Shown piece by piece: positions 7,729 through 15,311 of a stretch of DNA of 64,000 nucleotides. Every line of letters starts with the position of its first letter. Position 1 is the stretch's first letter. The notes under the pieces were generated by a model that worked only from the letters and a program-made list of their open reading frames with translations, was not told the DNA's origin and did not search any database. Location of the stretch: assembly GCF_000425945.1 (NCBI RefSeq), contig NZ_AUEK01000014.1:1-64000 (forward strand), read 5' to 3'. The DNA comes from Candidatus Solirubrobacter pratensis (GTDB lineage: Bacteria > Actinomycetota > Thermoleophilia > Solirubrobacterales > Solirubrobacteraceae). The translations under genes were made by a program, and so were the position numbers.

Positions 7729-8211
7729 TCATTCCCCCCGGCGCAGCTGCTCGCGCTCGGCGAGCCGGTTCGAGCGCCGCGTCTGGGCCTCGCGCTGCCG
7801 CCGCGCCTCGACCTCGTCCTCGACCAGCAGCGGCGGCACGGGCGCGGGGCGCCCGTGCTCGTCGACGGCGACCATCGTCAGGTACGCGCTGCTCGTGTGG
7901 CGCACCTCGCCGGTCCCCGGGCGCTCCGCCTCGACGCGCACGCCGACCTCCATCGACGTCGTCCAGGCGGCGTTGACCGAGGCGCGGAACGTCACGAGGT
8001 CGCCGATGTTGACGGGCTCGTTGAACGTCATCCGGTCCACGCCCGCCGTCACCACGCGGCTGTGCGAGTGGCGGATCGCGGCGAGACCGGCGGCCTCGTC
8101 GCACAGCTTCATGACGGTGCCGCCGTGCACGAAGCCGACGGTGTTGGCGTCCTCGAGGCCCATCCAGCGGACGAGGACAGAGCGCGAGGCGGACGCGGGA
8201 ACCGGATCCAT
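7729..8211 (-). CDS. Acyl-CoA thioesterase (hot-dog fold, YciA-like)
   Basis: 160-residue hot-dog thioesterase. The family signature is clear: NTVGFVHGGTVMKLCDEAAG, with the Asp/Glu of the catalytic helix, followed by MTFNEPVNIGDLV. It would hydrolyse acyl-CoA esters in the cytoplasm; chain-length preference cannot be read. The last ~30 residues are charged and helical, typical of acyl-CoA hydrolases of this group. ATG 8211 has no clear Shine-Dalgarno and could be leaderless (TAGCTT about 8 bases upstream). It is transcribed away from the tautomerase and toward the decarboxylase operon, 65 bp away. Confidence 0.85.
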   Translation of the reverse strand: MDPVPASASRSVLVRWMGLEDANTVGFVHGGTVMKLCDEAAGLAAIRHSHSRVVTAGVDRMTFNEPVNIGDLVTFRASVNAAWTTSMEVGVRVEAERPGTGEVRHTSSAYLTMVAVDEHGRPAPVPPLLVEDEVEARRQREAQTRRSNRLAEREQLRRGE

Positions 8212-8268
8212 CCGCGGCAAGCTATCGGGCGGCGACGGCGCCGCACCGGCGGTCAGAATGTCTCCTCG

Positions 8269-8640
8269 GTGCCATACCTGCAGATCGACCTCGACCGCGA
8301 GCTCGAGGGGCGCGTGGAGCTCGCCTCGGCGCTCGCGCGCGCGTACGCGACCGTGATGGAGGCCGACGAGCAGCGCATCAGCGTCGCGTTCCGGCGCGCC
8401 GAGGTGCTGCGCTGCTTCCCGTCCGGCCCGCGTCCGGTGATCGTCGTCACGTGCGAGATCCGCTCGGGGCGCGAGCCGGAGCGGTTGCCGCGGCTGGCGG
8501 GCGAGATCGCGCGGCTCGTGTCCGTCGCCGCGGGCGTGTCGCCGGACGAGGTCGTCGTCTACTTCACGCAGCACCGGGGGATCGAGATCTACCGCGACGG
8601 CGCGCCGAGCGCCGACTGGGCGCCGCCGCCCGCCGCGTAG
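8269..8640 (+). CDS. Tautomerase-superfamily protein
   Basis: 123 residues. GTG 8269 is followed directly by a Pro codon (M-P-Y-L-Q-I), and a Pro exposed after Met removal is the catalytic base of 4-oxalocrotonate tautomerase/MIF enzymes; this strongly supports the start. The rest is a beta-alpha-beta repeat compatible with the fold, including SPDEVVVYFTQHRGIEIYRDG near the end. It would isomerise keto-enol acids such as ring-cleavage products, and could act with the neighbouring aromatic operon. The divergent gap to the thioesterase is only 57 bp; CAGAAT just upstream could be a -10 for a leaderless message. Confidence 0.75.
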   Translation: MPYLQIDLDRELEGRVELASALARAYATVMEADEQRISVAFRRAEVLRCFPSGPRPVIVVTCEIRSGREPERLPRLAGEIARLVSVAAGVSPDEVVVYFTQHRGIEIYRDGAPSADWAPPPAA

Positions 8641-8766
8641 GCGCCGGCCGCTCCCCCGCGACGATCAGGTCAGGCACGGTCGTGGAGTGCGACGCCGTGC
8701 GAGACCTCAGGGTGGGCGGCGAACTCGCGGTGATCGGGCAGCGAGGCGATCATCTCTGGAATCGAC

Positions 8767-9381
8767 ATGGTCTCGCTCACGTTCGACAACGGCCCGGATC
8801 CCGCCGTCACCCCGCGCGTCCTCGACCTCCTCGCCGAGCGAGGCCTGAAGGCCACGTTCTTCGTGGTCGGGGAGAAGCTCGCGCGCCACCGCCACCTCGC
8901 CGAGCGCGCGCACGCCGAGGGACACTGGATCGGCAACCACACCTACACCCACGCCGCCCCGCTCGGCACGCAGGACGCCGCGACGGCCCGCGCCGAGATC
9001 GAGCGCACGCAAGAGCTGCTCGACGGCCTCGCGCACCCGGACCGCCTCTTCCGCCCCATGGGCGGGGGCGGCCGCCTGGACCGCCGCCTCTTCAGCCGCG
9101 ACGCGGTCGATCTGCTGACCGCGGGCGGCTACTCGGTGGTGCTGTGGGACCGCCTCCCGCGCGACTGGGAGGACCCCGACGGCTGGGTCGAGCGCGCGCT
9201 CGCCCAGGACGGGAACGTGCTCGTCCTGCACGACGTCGCGACCGGCGCGATGGACCACCTCCAGACGTTCCTGGATCGCGCGCAGGCGGCGGGGATCGAG
9301 TTCGGGCGCGACCTCGGCGCGTGCATGCCGATCCGGCGGGGCGAGGTCGTGGCGCCGCTCGACGGCCTCGTCACCCCGTGA
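8767..9381 (+). CDS. Polysaccharide deacetylase (NodB homology domain)
   Basis: 204-residue protein made almost wholly of a NodB domain. The motifs are in order: LTFDNGPDP, GNHTYTH (metal His pair), FRPMGGGGR, LWDRLPRDW and VLVLHDV. In most family members motif 1 is TFDDGP and its second Asp binds the metal; here it is Asn, so the site may be weaker or altered. There is no signal peptide, so the protein is probably cytoplasmic and may act on a small N-acyl or amide substrate rather than on wall polymer. The next gene begins immediately after its stop. Confidence 0.83.
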   Translation: MVSLTFDNGPDPAVTPRVLDLLAERGLKATFFVVGEKLARHRHLAERAHAEGHWIGNHTYTHAAPLGTQDAATARAEIERTQELLDGLAHPDRLFRPMGGGGRLDRRLFSRDAVDLLTAGGYSVVLWDRLPRDWEDPDGWVERALAQDGNVLVLHDVATGAMDHLQTFLDRAQAAGIEFGRDLGACMPIRRGEVVAPLDGLVTP

Positions 9382-9621
9382 GTGACCCTGCATGGGCGTA
9401 CCGTAGGTCGTGTGCTGACACTCGTCCGGATCTGGCTCCCGGTCGCGATCGCCGTCGCCGGGGTGATCCTGATCGCGACCGGCGCCGACGCCGCGGTCGG
9501 CGCCGGCATCGTCCTGCTCGGCGTCGCGCTGCTCGTCGTGCTCGCGAACCTGTTCATCCGGCTGGCGATCCAGAGTCAGGACGACCGCGAGCGCGAGGCC
9601 GAGCGGCGCCGCCGCCGCTAG
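9382..9621 (+). CDS. Small two-helix membrane protein
   Basis: 69-79 residues. GTG 9382 directly follows the deacetylase stop; a second in-frame GTG at 9412 is equally credible. Two adjacent hydrophobic helices (WLPVAIAVAGVILIATG and GAGIVLLGVALLVVLANLF) are followed by a strongly basic tail ending in a run of Arg. It is probably an inner-membrane protein of unknown function. Confidence 0.6.
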   Translation: MTLHGRTVGRVLTLVRIWLPVAIAVAGVILIATGADAAVGAGIVLLGVALLVVLANLFIRLAIQSQDDREREAERRRRR

Positions 9622-9777
9622 GCCGTGTCTTGAAAGCGAGGCGATCAAGAAGACGCTCAACGGGCAACGCTGAGCAACCGATTCCTTTCTGTGGCGACCG
9701 AGGTCTACACGTGGAGAGCCCGACCCGCCGGACGGGCCGCTTCGATTACACGTGCCGAGAAGAGAAGGCTGATCGCC

Positions 9778-10770
9778 ATGAGCATCCCCGCCACCATGTG
9801 CGCCCTGCAGCAGACCTCCCTGAACGGTCCGCAGGACATGCGCCTGATCACCGATGCCCCGGTGCCGAGCCCTGGCCAGGGCGAGGTCCTGATCCGCGTC
9901 ACGGCCGCCGGCGTCAACTTCGCCGACATCTCGAAGTCCTACGGCACGTTTCTGGGCGGCCCGCGGCCGCCGTACTTGGCGGGTTTCGAGGCCGCCGGCG
10001 AAGTGGTCGCGGTGGGCGACGCGGTGGCCGGCCTGCGACCGGGGACTCGCGTCATCGGCGTCGGCGACGGCGCGTTCGCCGAGTACATGCTCCTGCCGGC
10101 GGCTGCGGCGGTGCCGGTGCCGGTGGGCTGGACCGCACGGCAGGCGCTGGGCCTGGTCGTCAACTGGCCCACCGCGTTGGCCGCGCTCAAGCCGCTGGGC
10201 GGCATCGCCGCAGGGCAGACCGTGCTGGTCCACGCCGCCGCGGGCGGGACCGGACAGGCAGCGGTGAAAATGGCCAAGCACTACGGCGCGACGGTCATCG
10301 CCACCGCCTCGCCGGGCAAGCACGAGACGGTGCTGGCACTCGGCGCCGACCACGTCCTGGACTCCCTCGAAGGCGACCTCGCGCCCGAGGTGCTGCGGCT
10401 GACCGGTGGCGCCGGCGCCGATTTGGTGCTGGAGTCGGCGGGGGGCGCCACCTTCAACGCCAGCCTGACCGCGGCCAAGCGGGTCACCGGCCGGGTCGTC
10501 GTCTACGGCGTGGCAGGTGGCGAAGTCGCAATCACCAACTGGGAGCTGGTGTACAAGCACCAGGTCCACATCATCGGTCTCAACATCGGCGTGCTGATCC
10601 AGGCCGTACCGCAGATCTTCGGCGAGCTCATGGGTGAGCTGTCCGCGCTGATCTCCGCCGGCGTGCTCACCCCCGGCCGGACCACCGGGTACGAACTGGC
10701 CGACGGCCCGAACGCGCTCGCGGAACTGGAAGCCCGGGCGACCGTCGGCAAACTGGCCCTCGTACCTTGA
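9778..10770 (+). CDS. Quinone oxidoreductase (zinc-free MDR family)
   Basis: 330-residue NADPH:quinone reductase-like protein. The GroES-like domain (~1-125) contains VTAAGVNFADISKSYG, the family mark, and lacks the catalytic and structural zinc ligands; the Rossmann domain has VHAAAGGTGQAAVKMAK for NADPH. ATG 9778 has AGAAGG upstream. Its stop overlaps the sigma-factor start (TTGA). GAA for Glu (about six of fifteen) and TTG for Leu are much commoner than in neighbouring genes, which use GAG and CTC/CTG almost exclusively. The pair is therefore probably a recent arrival. Confidence 0.88.
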   Translation: MSIPATMCALQQTSLNGPQDMRLITDAPVPSPGQGEVLIRVTAAGVNFADISKSYGTFLGGPRPPYLAGFEAAGEVVAVGDAVAGLRPGTRVIGVGDGAFAEYMLLPAAAAVPVPVGWTARQALGLVVNWPTALAALKPLGGIAAGQTVLVHAAAGGTGQAAVKMAKHYGATVIATASPGKHETVLALGADHVLDSLEGDLAPEVLRLTGGAGADLVLESAGGATFNASLTAAKRVTGRVVVYGVAGGEVAITNWELVYKHQVHIIGLNIGVLIQAVPQIFGELMGELSALISAGVLTPGRTTGYELADGPNALAELEARATVGKLALVP

Positions 10771-11780
10771 CGACCGGCGGGACCGGTCGCGCGCAGGTGC
10801 GAGAGGCGGCGAACCAGGACCGGTTCGCCGCCGAGACCGCGCGGTTCCGCCGGGAGTTGTTGGCGCACTGTTACCGCATGGTCGGCTCGGCGCACGACGC
10901 CGAGGACCTGGTGCAGGAGACGTATCTTCGGGCCTGGCGTTCCTACGCCGGCTTCGAGGGCCGCGCGTCGATTCGGTCCTGGCTCTACAAGATCGCCACC
11001 AATGTCTGCCTGACGGCGTTGGAGCCGCGCCGGATCCGGGTACTGCCCTCTGGCCTGGCGGGTCCGTACGATGGACCGAATCGCCCGGCGAGTCCCGTTG
11101 CACCGGGCGAGGTCTCGTGGCTGGAGCCATTGCCGGACAGGTGGATCGCCCCGGCCGCCGACGATCCGGCGGCGGTGGTGGTCGCACGCGAGTCGCTGAG
11201 GTTGGCGCTGATCGCGAGTTTGCAGCACCTGCCCGCGCGCCAGCGCGCGATCCTCATCCTGCGCGACGTGCTGGCGTTCTCCGCGGCCGAAGCCGCGGAG
11301 GTCCTCGGTACGAGCGTGGCGGCGGTCAAGAGCGGTCTGCAGCGCGCCCGCGCCCGGCTGGACGAACTGGAGCCGGAGCCCGAGGAACTGCTCGAACCGA
11401 CTGACCAGCGGTCGCGTGCGCTGCTCGACGGCTACATCACTGCCTTCCAACGCTCCGACGCCGGCGTGCTGGAACAGGTGCTGCGCACGGACGCCACGCT
11501 GGAGGCGACGCCGTTCCGCGAATGGCAGGCAGGCCGAATGAAGTGCATCCACATGCTCGACGCGTACGTGCTGGGCACGCCGGGCGACTGGCGGATGATC
11601 GCGACCACGGCCAACGGCCAGCCCGCCGCTGTCGTGTACCACCGCGACGCCGACGGCGCGCTCCTGGCGAACGGCGTGGTGGTGCTGGCTCCGACCGCCA
11701 CCGGCGTCTCGCGCGTGATCGCGTTCCACGACCCGGCGCTGGTCGCGATGTTCGGCTTCCCGGACGTGCTCGCAGAGTGA
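10767..11780 (+). CDS. ECF sigma factor with SnoaL-like C-terminal domain
   Basis: 337-residue sigma-70 family protein of the TIGR02960/SigX5 type. Region 2 is HCYRMVGSAHDAEDLVQETYL and ASIRSWLYKIATN; region 4 is LRDVLAFSAAEAAEVL and TSVAAVKSGLQRARARLDEL. The C-terminal ~120 residues form an NTF2/SnoaL-like domain of the kind that replaces an anti-sigma factor in such proteins. The start is TTG 10767, overlapping the quinone reductase stop. It shares that gene's GAA/TTG-rich codon use, so the two look like one transferred unit with the sigma factor probably controlling the reductase. Confidence 0.88.
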   Translation: MTTGGTGRAQVREAANQDRFAAETARFRRELLAHCYRMVGSAHDAEDLVQETYLRAWRSYAGFEGRASIRSWLYKIATNVCLTALEPRRIRVLPSGLAGPYDGPNRPASPVAPGEVSWLEPLPDRWIAPAADDPAAVVVARESLRLALIASLQHLPARQRAILILRDVLAFSAAEAAEVLGTSVAAVKSGLQRARARLDELEPEPEELLEPTDQRSRALLDGYITAFQRSDAGVLEQVLRTDATLEATPFREWQAGRMKCIHMLDAYVLGTPGDWRMIATTANGQPAAVVYHRDADGALLANGVVVLAPTATGVSRVIAFHDPALVAMFGFPDVLAE

Positions 11781-11889
11781 CTGACCGCGACCGGGTGGGC
11801 CGCCGCATCGTCAGCAGGGGCGACGGCCGCGGCGCGGAGACCTCGATATCCGACGCGCCAAGCCGTCTGTGAACCGTGCCGCCGTTCTA

Positions 11890-11895
11890 TACGAT
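11890..11895 (+). promoter_or_regulatory. Putative -10 element (TACGAT) before the NDMA-ADH gene
   Basis: TACGATC lies 30 bp before the GTG start of the alcohol dehydrogenase. The same heptamer precedes three other genes in the window. No clear -35 is visible. Confidence 0.4.
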
Positions 11896-11924
11896 CGGCC
11901 CGTCGACTGAGGAGGAGAGACCTC

Positions 11925-13037
11925 GTGAAGACCAAGGCCGCGGTTCTGTGGGAGAGCGGGAAGGACTGGGATGTGGTCGAGCTCGAGCTCGACGAGCCCA
12001 AGGCCGGCGAGGTGCTGATCCGATGGGAGGCGGCAGGCTTCTGCCACTCCGACGAGCACCTGCGCCACGGTGACATCGTCCCCCGCTTCCCGATCGTCGG
12101 AGGCCACGAAGGCGCGGGCGTGATCGAGAAGTGCGGGCCCGGCGTCAGCCGCGTGTCCGAGGGCGACCACGTCGTCACGTCGTTCCTGCCGGTCTGCGGG
12201 CATTGCCGCTTCTGCGCCACCGGGCACTCGAACATCTGCGACCTCGGGGCGACGATCCTCGAGGGCTGCATGCCCGACGGCACGTTCCGCTTCCACGGCG
12301 ACGGCGACGACATCGGCGGGATGTGCATGCTCGGCACGTTCAGCCAGTACGCGACGATCTCGGAGACCTCGTGCGTGCGCGTCGACGAGGACCTGCCGCT
12401 CGACGTGGTGGTCCTGGTCGGCTGCGGCGTCCCGACCGGCTGGGGCTCGGCCGTCTACGCGGCCGACGTGATGCCGGGGGAGACGGTGATCGTCTACGGC
12501 ATCGGCGGGATCGGCGCCAACGCGATCCAGGGCGCCGCGCACGCCGGCGCGATGAACCTGATCGCCGTCGACCCGCTGGCCAACAAGCGCGAGGCGGCCG
12601 AGGACCTCGGCGCCACGCACAGCGTCGCGAGCGCCGGCGAGGCGCACGAGCTCGCGAAGGAGCTCACCCGCGGCGTGGGCGCCGACAAGGCGATCATCAC
12701 CGTCGACGTCGTCAGCGAGGAGGTCGTCGGCGCGGCCGTCAACGCGATCCGCAAGGGCGGGACGGCGGTCATCACCGGCCTCGCCGACCCGAACAAGCTG
12801 ACCGTGCAGCTCTCGGGCGCGGGGCTCACGCTCTACGACAAGACGGTCAAGGGCACGCTGTTCGGGTCCGGGAACCCGATGCACGACATCCCCAACCTGA
12901 TCCGCATGTACCAGGCCGGCAAGCTCAAGCTCGACGAGCTGATCACCACGCGCTACACCCTCGATCAGATCAACGACGGCTACAACGACCTGCTGGCCGG
13001 CAAGAACATCAGGGGCGTGATGATCCACGAGCACTGA
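11925..13037 (+). CDS. NDMA-dependent alcohol dehydrogenase (Rxyl_3153 family)
   Basis: 370-residue zinc MDR alcohol dehydrogenase. Catalytic zinc ligands are visible in AAGFCHSDEHL and GGHEGAGVIE, structural zinc Cys in VCGHCRFCATGHSNIC, and the nucleotide fold in YGIGGIGANAIQG. The whole-protein pattern matches the family whose NAD is bound tightly and recycled by mycofactocin or, in vitro, by NDMA; family members occur in genomes carrying mycofactocin genes, none of which are in this window. GTG 11925 has an excellent GGAGGAG site at 11910-11917. It oxidises alcohols or aldehydes; the substrate is unknown. Confidence 0.9.
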   Translation: MKTKAAVLWESGKDWDVVELELDEPKAGEVLIRWEAAGFCHSDEHLRHGDIVPRFPIVGGHEGAGVIEKCGPGVSRVSEGDHVVTSFLPVCGHCRFCATGHSNICDLGATILEGCMPDGTFRFHGDGDDIGGMCMLGTFSQYATISETSCVRVDEDLPLDVVVLVGCGVPTGWGSAVYAADVMPGETVIVYGIGGIGANAIQGAAHAGAMNLIAVDPLANKREAAEDLGATHSVASAGEAHELAKELTRGVGADKAIITVDVVSEEVVGAAVNAIRKGGTAVITGLADPNKLTVQLSGAGLTLYDKTVKGTLFGSGNPMHDIPNLIRMYQAGKLKLDELITTRYTLDQINDGYNDLLAGKNIRGVMIHEH

Positions 13038-13047
13038 TCCGCGTGCA

Positions 13048-13923
13048 CTGCTCGCCGCGATCGACGGCAGGATCGTCGGCCTTCGGCGGGAGGCGGAGGT
13101 CCTCGCGGCCGCGCTGGCCGGCGGCTGCCACGTCGTCCTCGAGGGACCGCCGGGAACCGGGAAGTCGACGCTCCTGCGCGCTGTGGCCGCCGGCGCCGGC
13201 CGCGGCGTGGAGTTCGTGGAGGGCAACGCCGAGCTGACCCCCGCACGGCTCATCGGCCACCACGACCCCGCGCTGGTGCTCGAGGCCGGCTACCGGCCCG
13301 ACACCTTCGTCGACGGCCCGCTGCTGACCGCCGTGCGCGAAGGCGCGCTGCTGTACATCGAGGAGCTCAACCGCGTCCCGGAGGAGACGCTGAACGTGCT
13401 CGTCGGCGTGCTGGCGGAAGGCGAGATCCACGTCCCGCGCCTCGGCCGCGTCCCCGCCGGCGCGCAGTTCCGCCTGATCGCGGCGATGAACCCATTCGAC
13501 GCCGTCGGGACCGCGCGCGTGAGCCAGGCGATCTCCGATCGCATGTGCCGGATCGCGATCGGCTACCAGGACGCGGCGGCCGAGCGGGCGATCGTGGAGC
13601 GCCTGACCGGCCTCGACGACGCGCGCGCGGTCGAGCTCGCGCGCGCATCCCGCGAGCACCCGCAGGTGTGGATGGGCGCCTCGGTGCGCGGCGCGATCGA
13701 CCTCGTGCGGCTCGAGCGCGAGCTCGCCGCCCTGCGCGGGGGCGCCGACGACGGCACGTTCGCCGACGCCGCGATCGCCGCGCTGTCCGGCCGCCTGCGG
13801 CTCGAGGAGGGCTGCGAGAAGACGCCCGAGGCGATCGTCATGGAGCTGATCGCCGGCCTGGGAAAAGCGAGCGCCCCGCGGAGGGGCGCCCCGAGCCGGC
13901 CCGCGGCACCGGGCAATCGCTGA
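13048..13923 (+). CDS. MoxR-type AAA ATPase (non-standard start)
   Basis: About 291 residues. Walker A (LEGPPGTGKSTLLRA, coded near 13138-13180), Walker B (LLYIEELNRVPEE), sensor 1 (LIAAMNPFDAVG) and the MoxR lid region are all present. The open frame runs from just after a TGA at 13021, but no ATG, GTG or TTG occurs before Walker A; the first usual start (GTG in CGC-GCT-GTG) is already beyond it. The best candidate is CTG 13048. MoxR ATPases work with VWA proteins as co-chaperones that insert metals or mature complexes, and the next gene is a VWA protein. The gene overlaps its stop with that gene's possible CTG start. Confidence 0.8.
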   Translation: MLAAIDGRIVGLRREAEVLAAALAGGCHVVLEGPPGTGKSTLLRAVAAGAGRGVEFVEGNAELTPARLIGHHDPALVLEAGYRPDTFVDGPLLTAVREGALLYIEELNRVPEETLNVLVGVLAEGEIHVPRLGRVPAGAQFRLIAAMNPFDAVGTARVSQAISDRMCRIAIGYQDAAAERAIVERLTGLDDARAVELARASREHPQVWMGASVRGAIDLVRLERELAALRGGADDGTFADAAIAALSGRLRLEEGCEKTPEAIVMELIAGLGKASAPRRGAPSRPAAPGNR

Positions 13924-13946
13924 GCGGCGCCGCCGCCCGCGAACGG

Positions 13947-14840
13947 GTGCGCGAGCGCGGCCGCCGGACGCTCGCACGGGCGCAGCTCGCGGCCGCCCAT
14001 GAGAGCCTCGCCCGCGTCTCGCCCGGCGTCGGCGAGCTCGACGAGTCCGCCATCCAGGACCTGCTGCGCAGCGATCCCGATGCGGCCGTCGCGCTGCTCG
14101 CCGACCTGTCCGCCGCCACCGACCCGGCGCTGCGGGCGCAGGCCCGCCGGCTGGCGGCACGCCTGTTCGTCCGCGCCGGCCGGCTCGGCGCCGGGACGGC
14201 CCGCGGCTACCGGCGGCTCGAGCCGGGCGCGGCCGACGAGGGCGACCTCGACGTCGAGCGCACGCTGCAGCGCGCCGAGGGGCGCCCGCGCCGCGCCGAG
14301 GACCTCGTCGCGCGCCGCTGGACGGCGCCGCGGCGCGCCGTCTGCCTGCTCGTCGACCACAGCGGCTCGATGCGCGGGCACGCCGTCGGCCTGGCCGCGA
14401 TGGCGGCCGCCGCGGTCGTGCTCGCCCGCGAGGAGGGCGCGAGCGCGAGCGTCAGCGTGATCGCGTTCGCCGCCGATGCGCTTGTGCTGCAGCCGCAGAC
14501 CGCCGCGCGCGCGCCGGCGCGGCTCGTCGACGACCTGCTCTCGTTGCGCGGCACGGGCCGCACCGATCTCGCGCTCGCCCTGCGGACCGGCGCGCGCGAG
14601 CTCGCCAAGGTGCCCTCCGCCGAGCGGCTCGCGATCATGCTCGGCGACTGCCGCGCGACGGCCGGCGCCGATCCGCTGACGGCACTCGCGGGGCTCGACC
14701 GCGTCGACGTGCTGGGGACGAGCCCCGACGAGGACGCGGTCCGCGCGGGCCGCGCGCTGGCCGCCCGCGGACGCGGTCGCTTCCTCGCAGCCACGCGGTA
14801 CGCCGAATTGCGGAGTGCGTTGGCAACCATCCTCCATTGA
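13947..14840 (+). CDS. VWA-domain protein, MoxR partner
   Basis: About 297 residues. A helical N-terminal half is followed by a von Willebrand A domain with the MIDAS sequence LLVDHSGSMRG (DxSxS), a Thr in GTGRTDLALAL, and an Asp in LGDCRAT. The start is GTG 13947, or CTG 13920, which overlaps the ATPase stop as CTGA and would give tight coupling. The MoxR-VWA pairing supports a joint role in activating an unknown enzyme, conceivably a metal dehydrogenase. Confidence 0.8.
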   Translation: MRERGRRTLARAQLAAAHESLARVSPGVGELDESAIQDLLRSDPDAAVALLADLSAATDPALRAQARRLAARLFVRAGRLGAGTARGYRRLEPGAADEGDLDVERTLQRAEGRPRRAEDLVARRWTAPRRAVCLLVDHSGSMRGHAVGLAAMAAAAVVLAREEGASASVSVIAFAADALVLQPQTAARAPARLVDDLLSLRGTGRTDLALALRTGARELAKVPSAERLAIMLGDCRATAGADPLTALAGLDRVDVLGTSPDEDAVRAGRALAARGRGRFLAATRYAELRSALATILH

Positions 14841-14858
14841 TGAGAGGATGGGCGGTTG

Positions 14859-15311
14859 ATGGGAAGTGCCGTCCTCGAGGAGGTGCTCCAACTCGCGGGC
14901 ATCCCGTACGAGCTGGTCGGGCGTCAGCCCACCGCCCGGACGGTCGTGCTCGTCGACGGCGACCTCGTGCGGCTCGTCGTGATCCCCGCCGGCGACCGCC
15001 TGGACATCGCCCGCGCGCGCCGCGCCCTGCGCGCCGGTCCGCGCCTGCGCGCCGCGACGCCCGCCGAGGTCGCGCAGGACTTCCCGGGCTTCGACCCGCA
15101 GGCGCTGCCGCCGCTCGGCCATGAGGCGGTGCCCGAGGTCGTCTGCCTCAGCCTGCTCTACCTCGACGAGATCGTGCTCGAGGGCGGCGTGCTGATCGAC
15201 CCGCGCGACCTGCTGCGGCTGTGCGAGCCGCGTGTCGCCGACCTGTGCTTCAGTCGCCGTACAGGCGGTCGATCGCCGTGGAGTAGCGGTCGTACACGAC
15301 CGAGCGCTTGA
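14859..15311 (+). CDS. YbaK/EbsC-like aminoacyl-tRNA deacylase domain protein
   Basis: 150 residues at most. The sequence LAGIPYELVGRQPTARTVVL, the RARRALRAGPRLRAATPAEV segment and the closing LIDPRDLLRLCEPRVADLC follow the YbaK/ProX fold, which removes mischarged amino acids from tRNA. ATG 14859 has GAGAGG upstream. The real protein probably ends its fold near LCFSR; the frame then runs ~60 bp into the 3' end of the convergent acyl-CoA ligase, giving a nonconserved tail. The divergence from typical YbaK is noticeable, so the substrate is uncertain. Confidence 0.65.
   Translation: MGSAVLEEVLQLAGIPYELVGRQPTARTVVLVDGDLVRLVVIPAGDRLDIARARRALRAGPRLRAATPAEVAQDFPGFDPQALPPLGHEAVPEVVCLSLLYLDEIVLEGGVLIDPRDLLRLCEPRVADLCFSRRTGGRSPWSSGRTRPSA

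Noticed and set aside
9622-9640. Possible insertion-sequence end (GGCCGTGTCTTGAAAG)
   Set aside because: It resembles IS5-type termini, but no inverted copy, target duplication or transposase was found to the right. Mentioned only as weak evidence for transfer.
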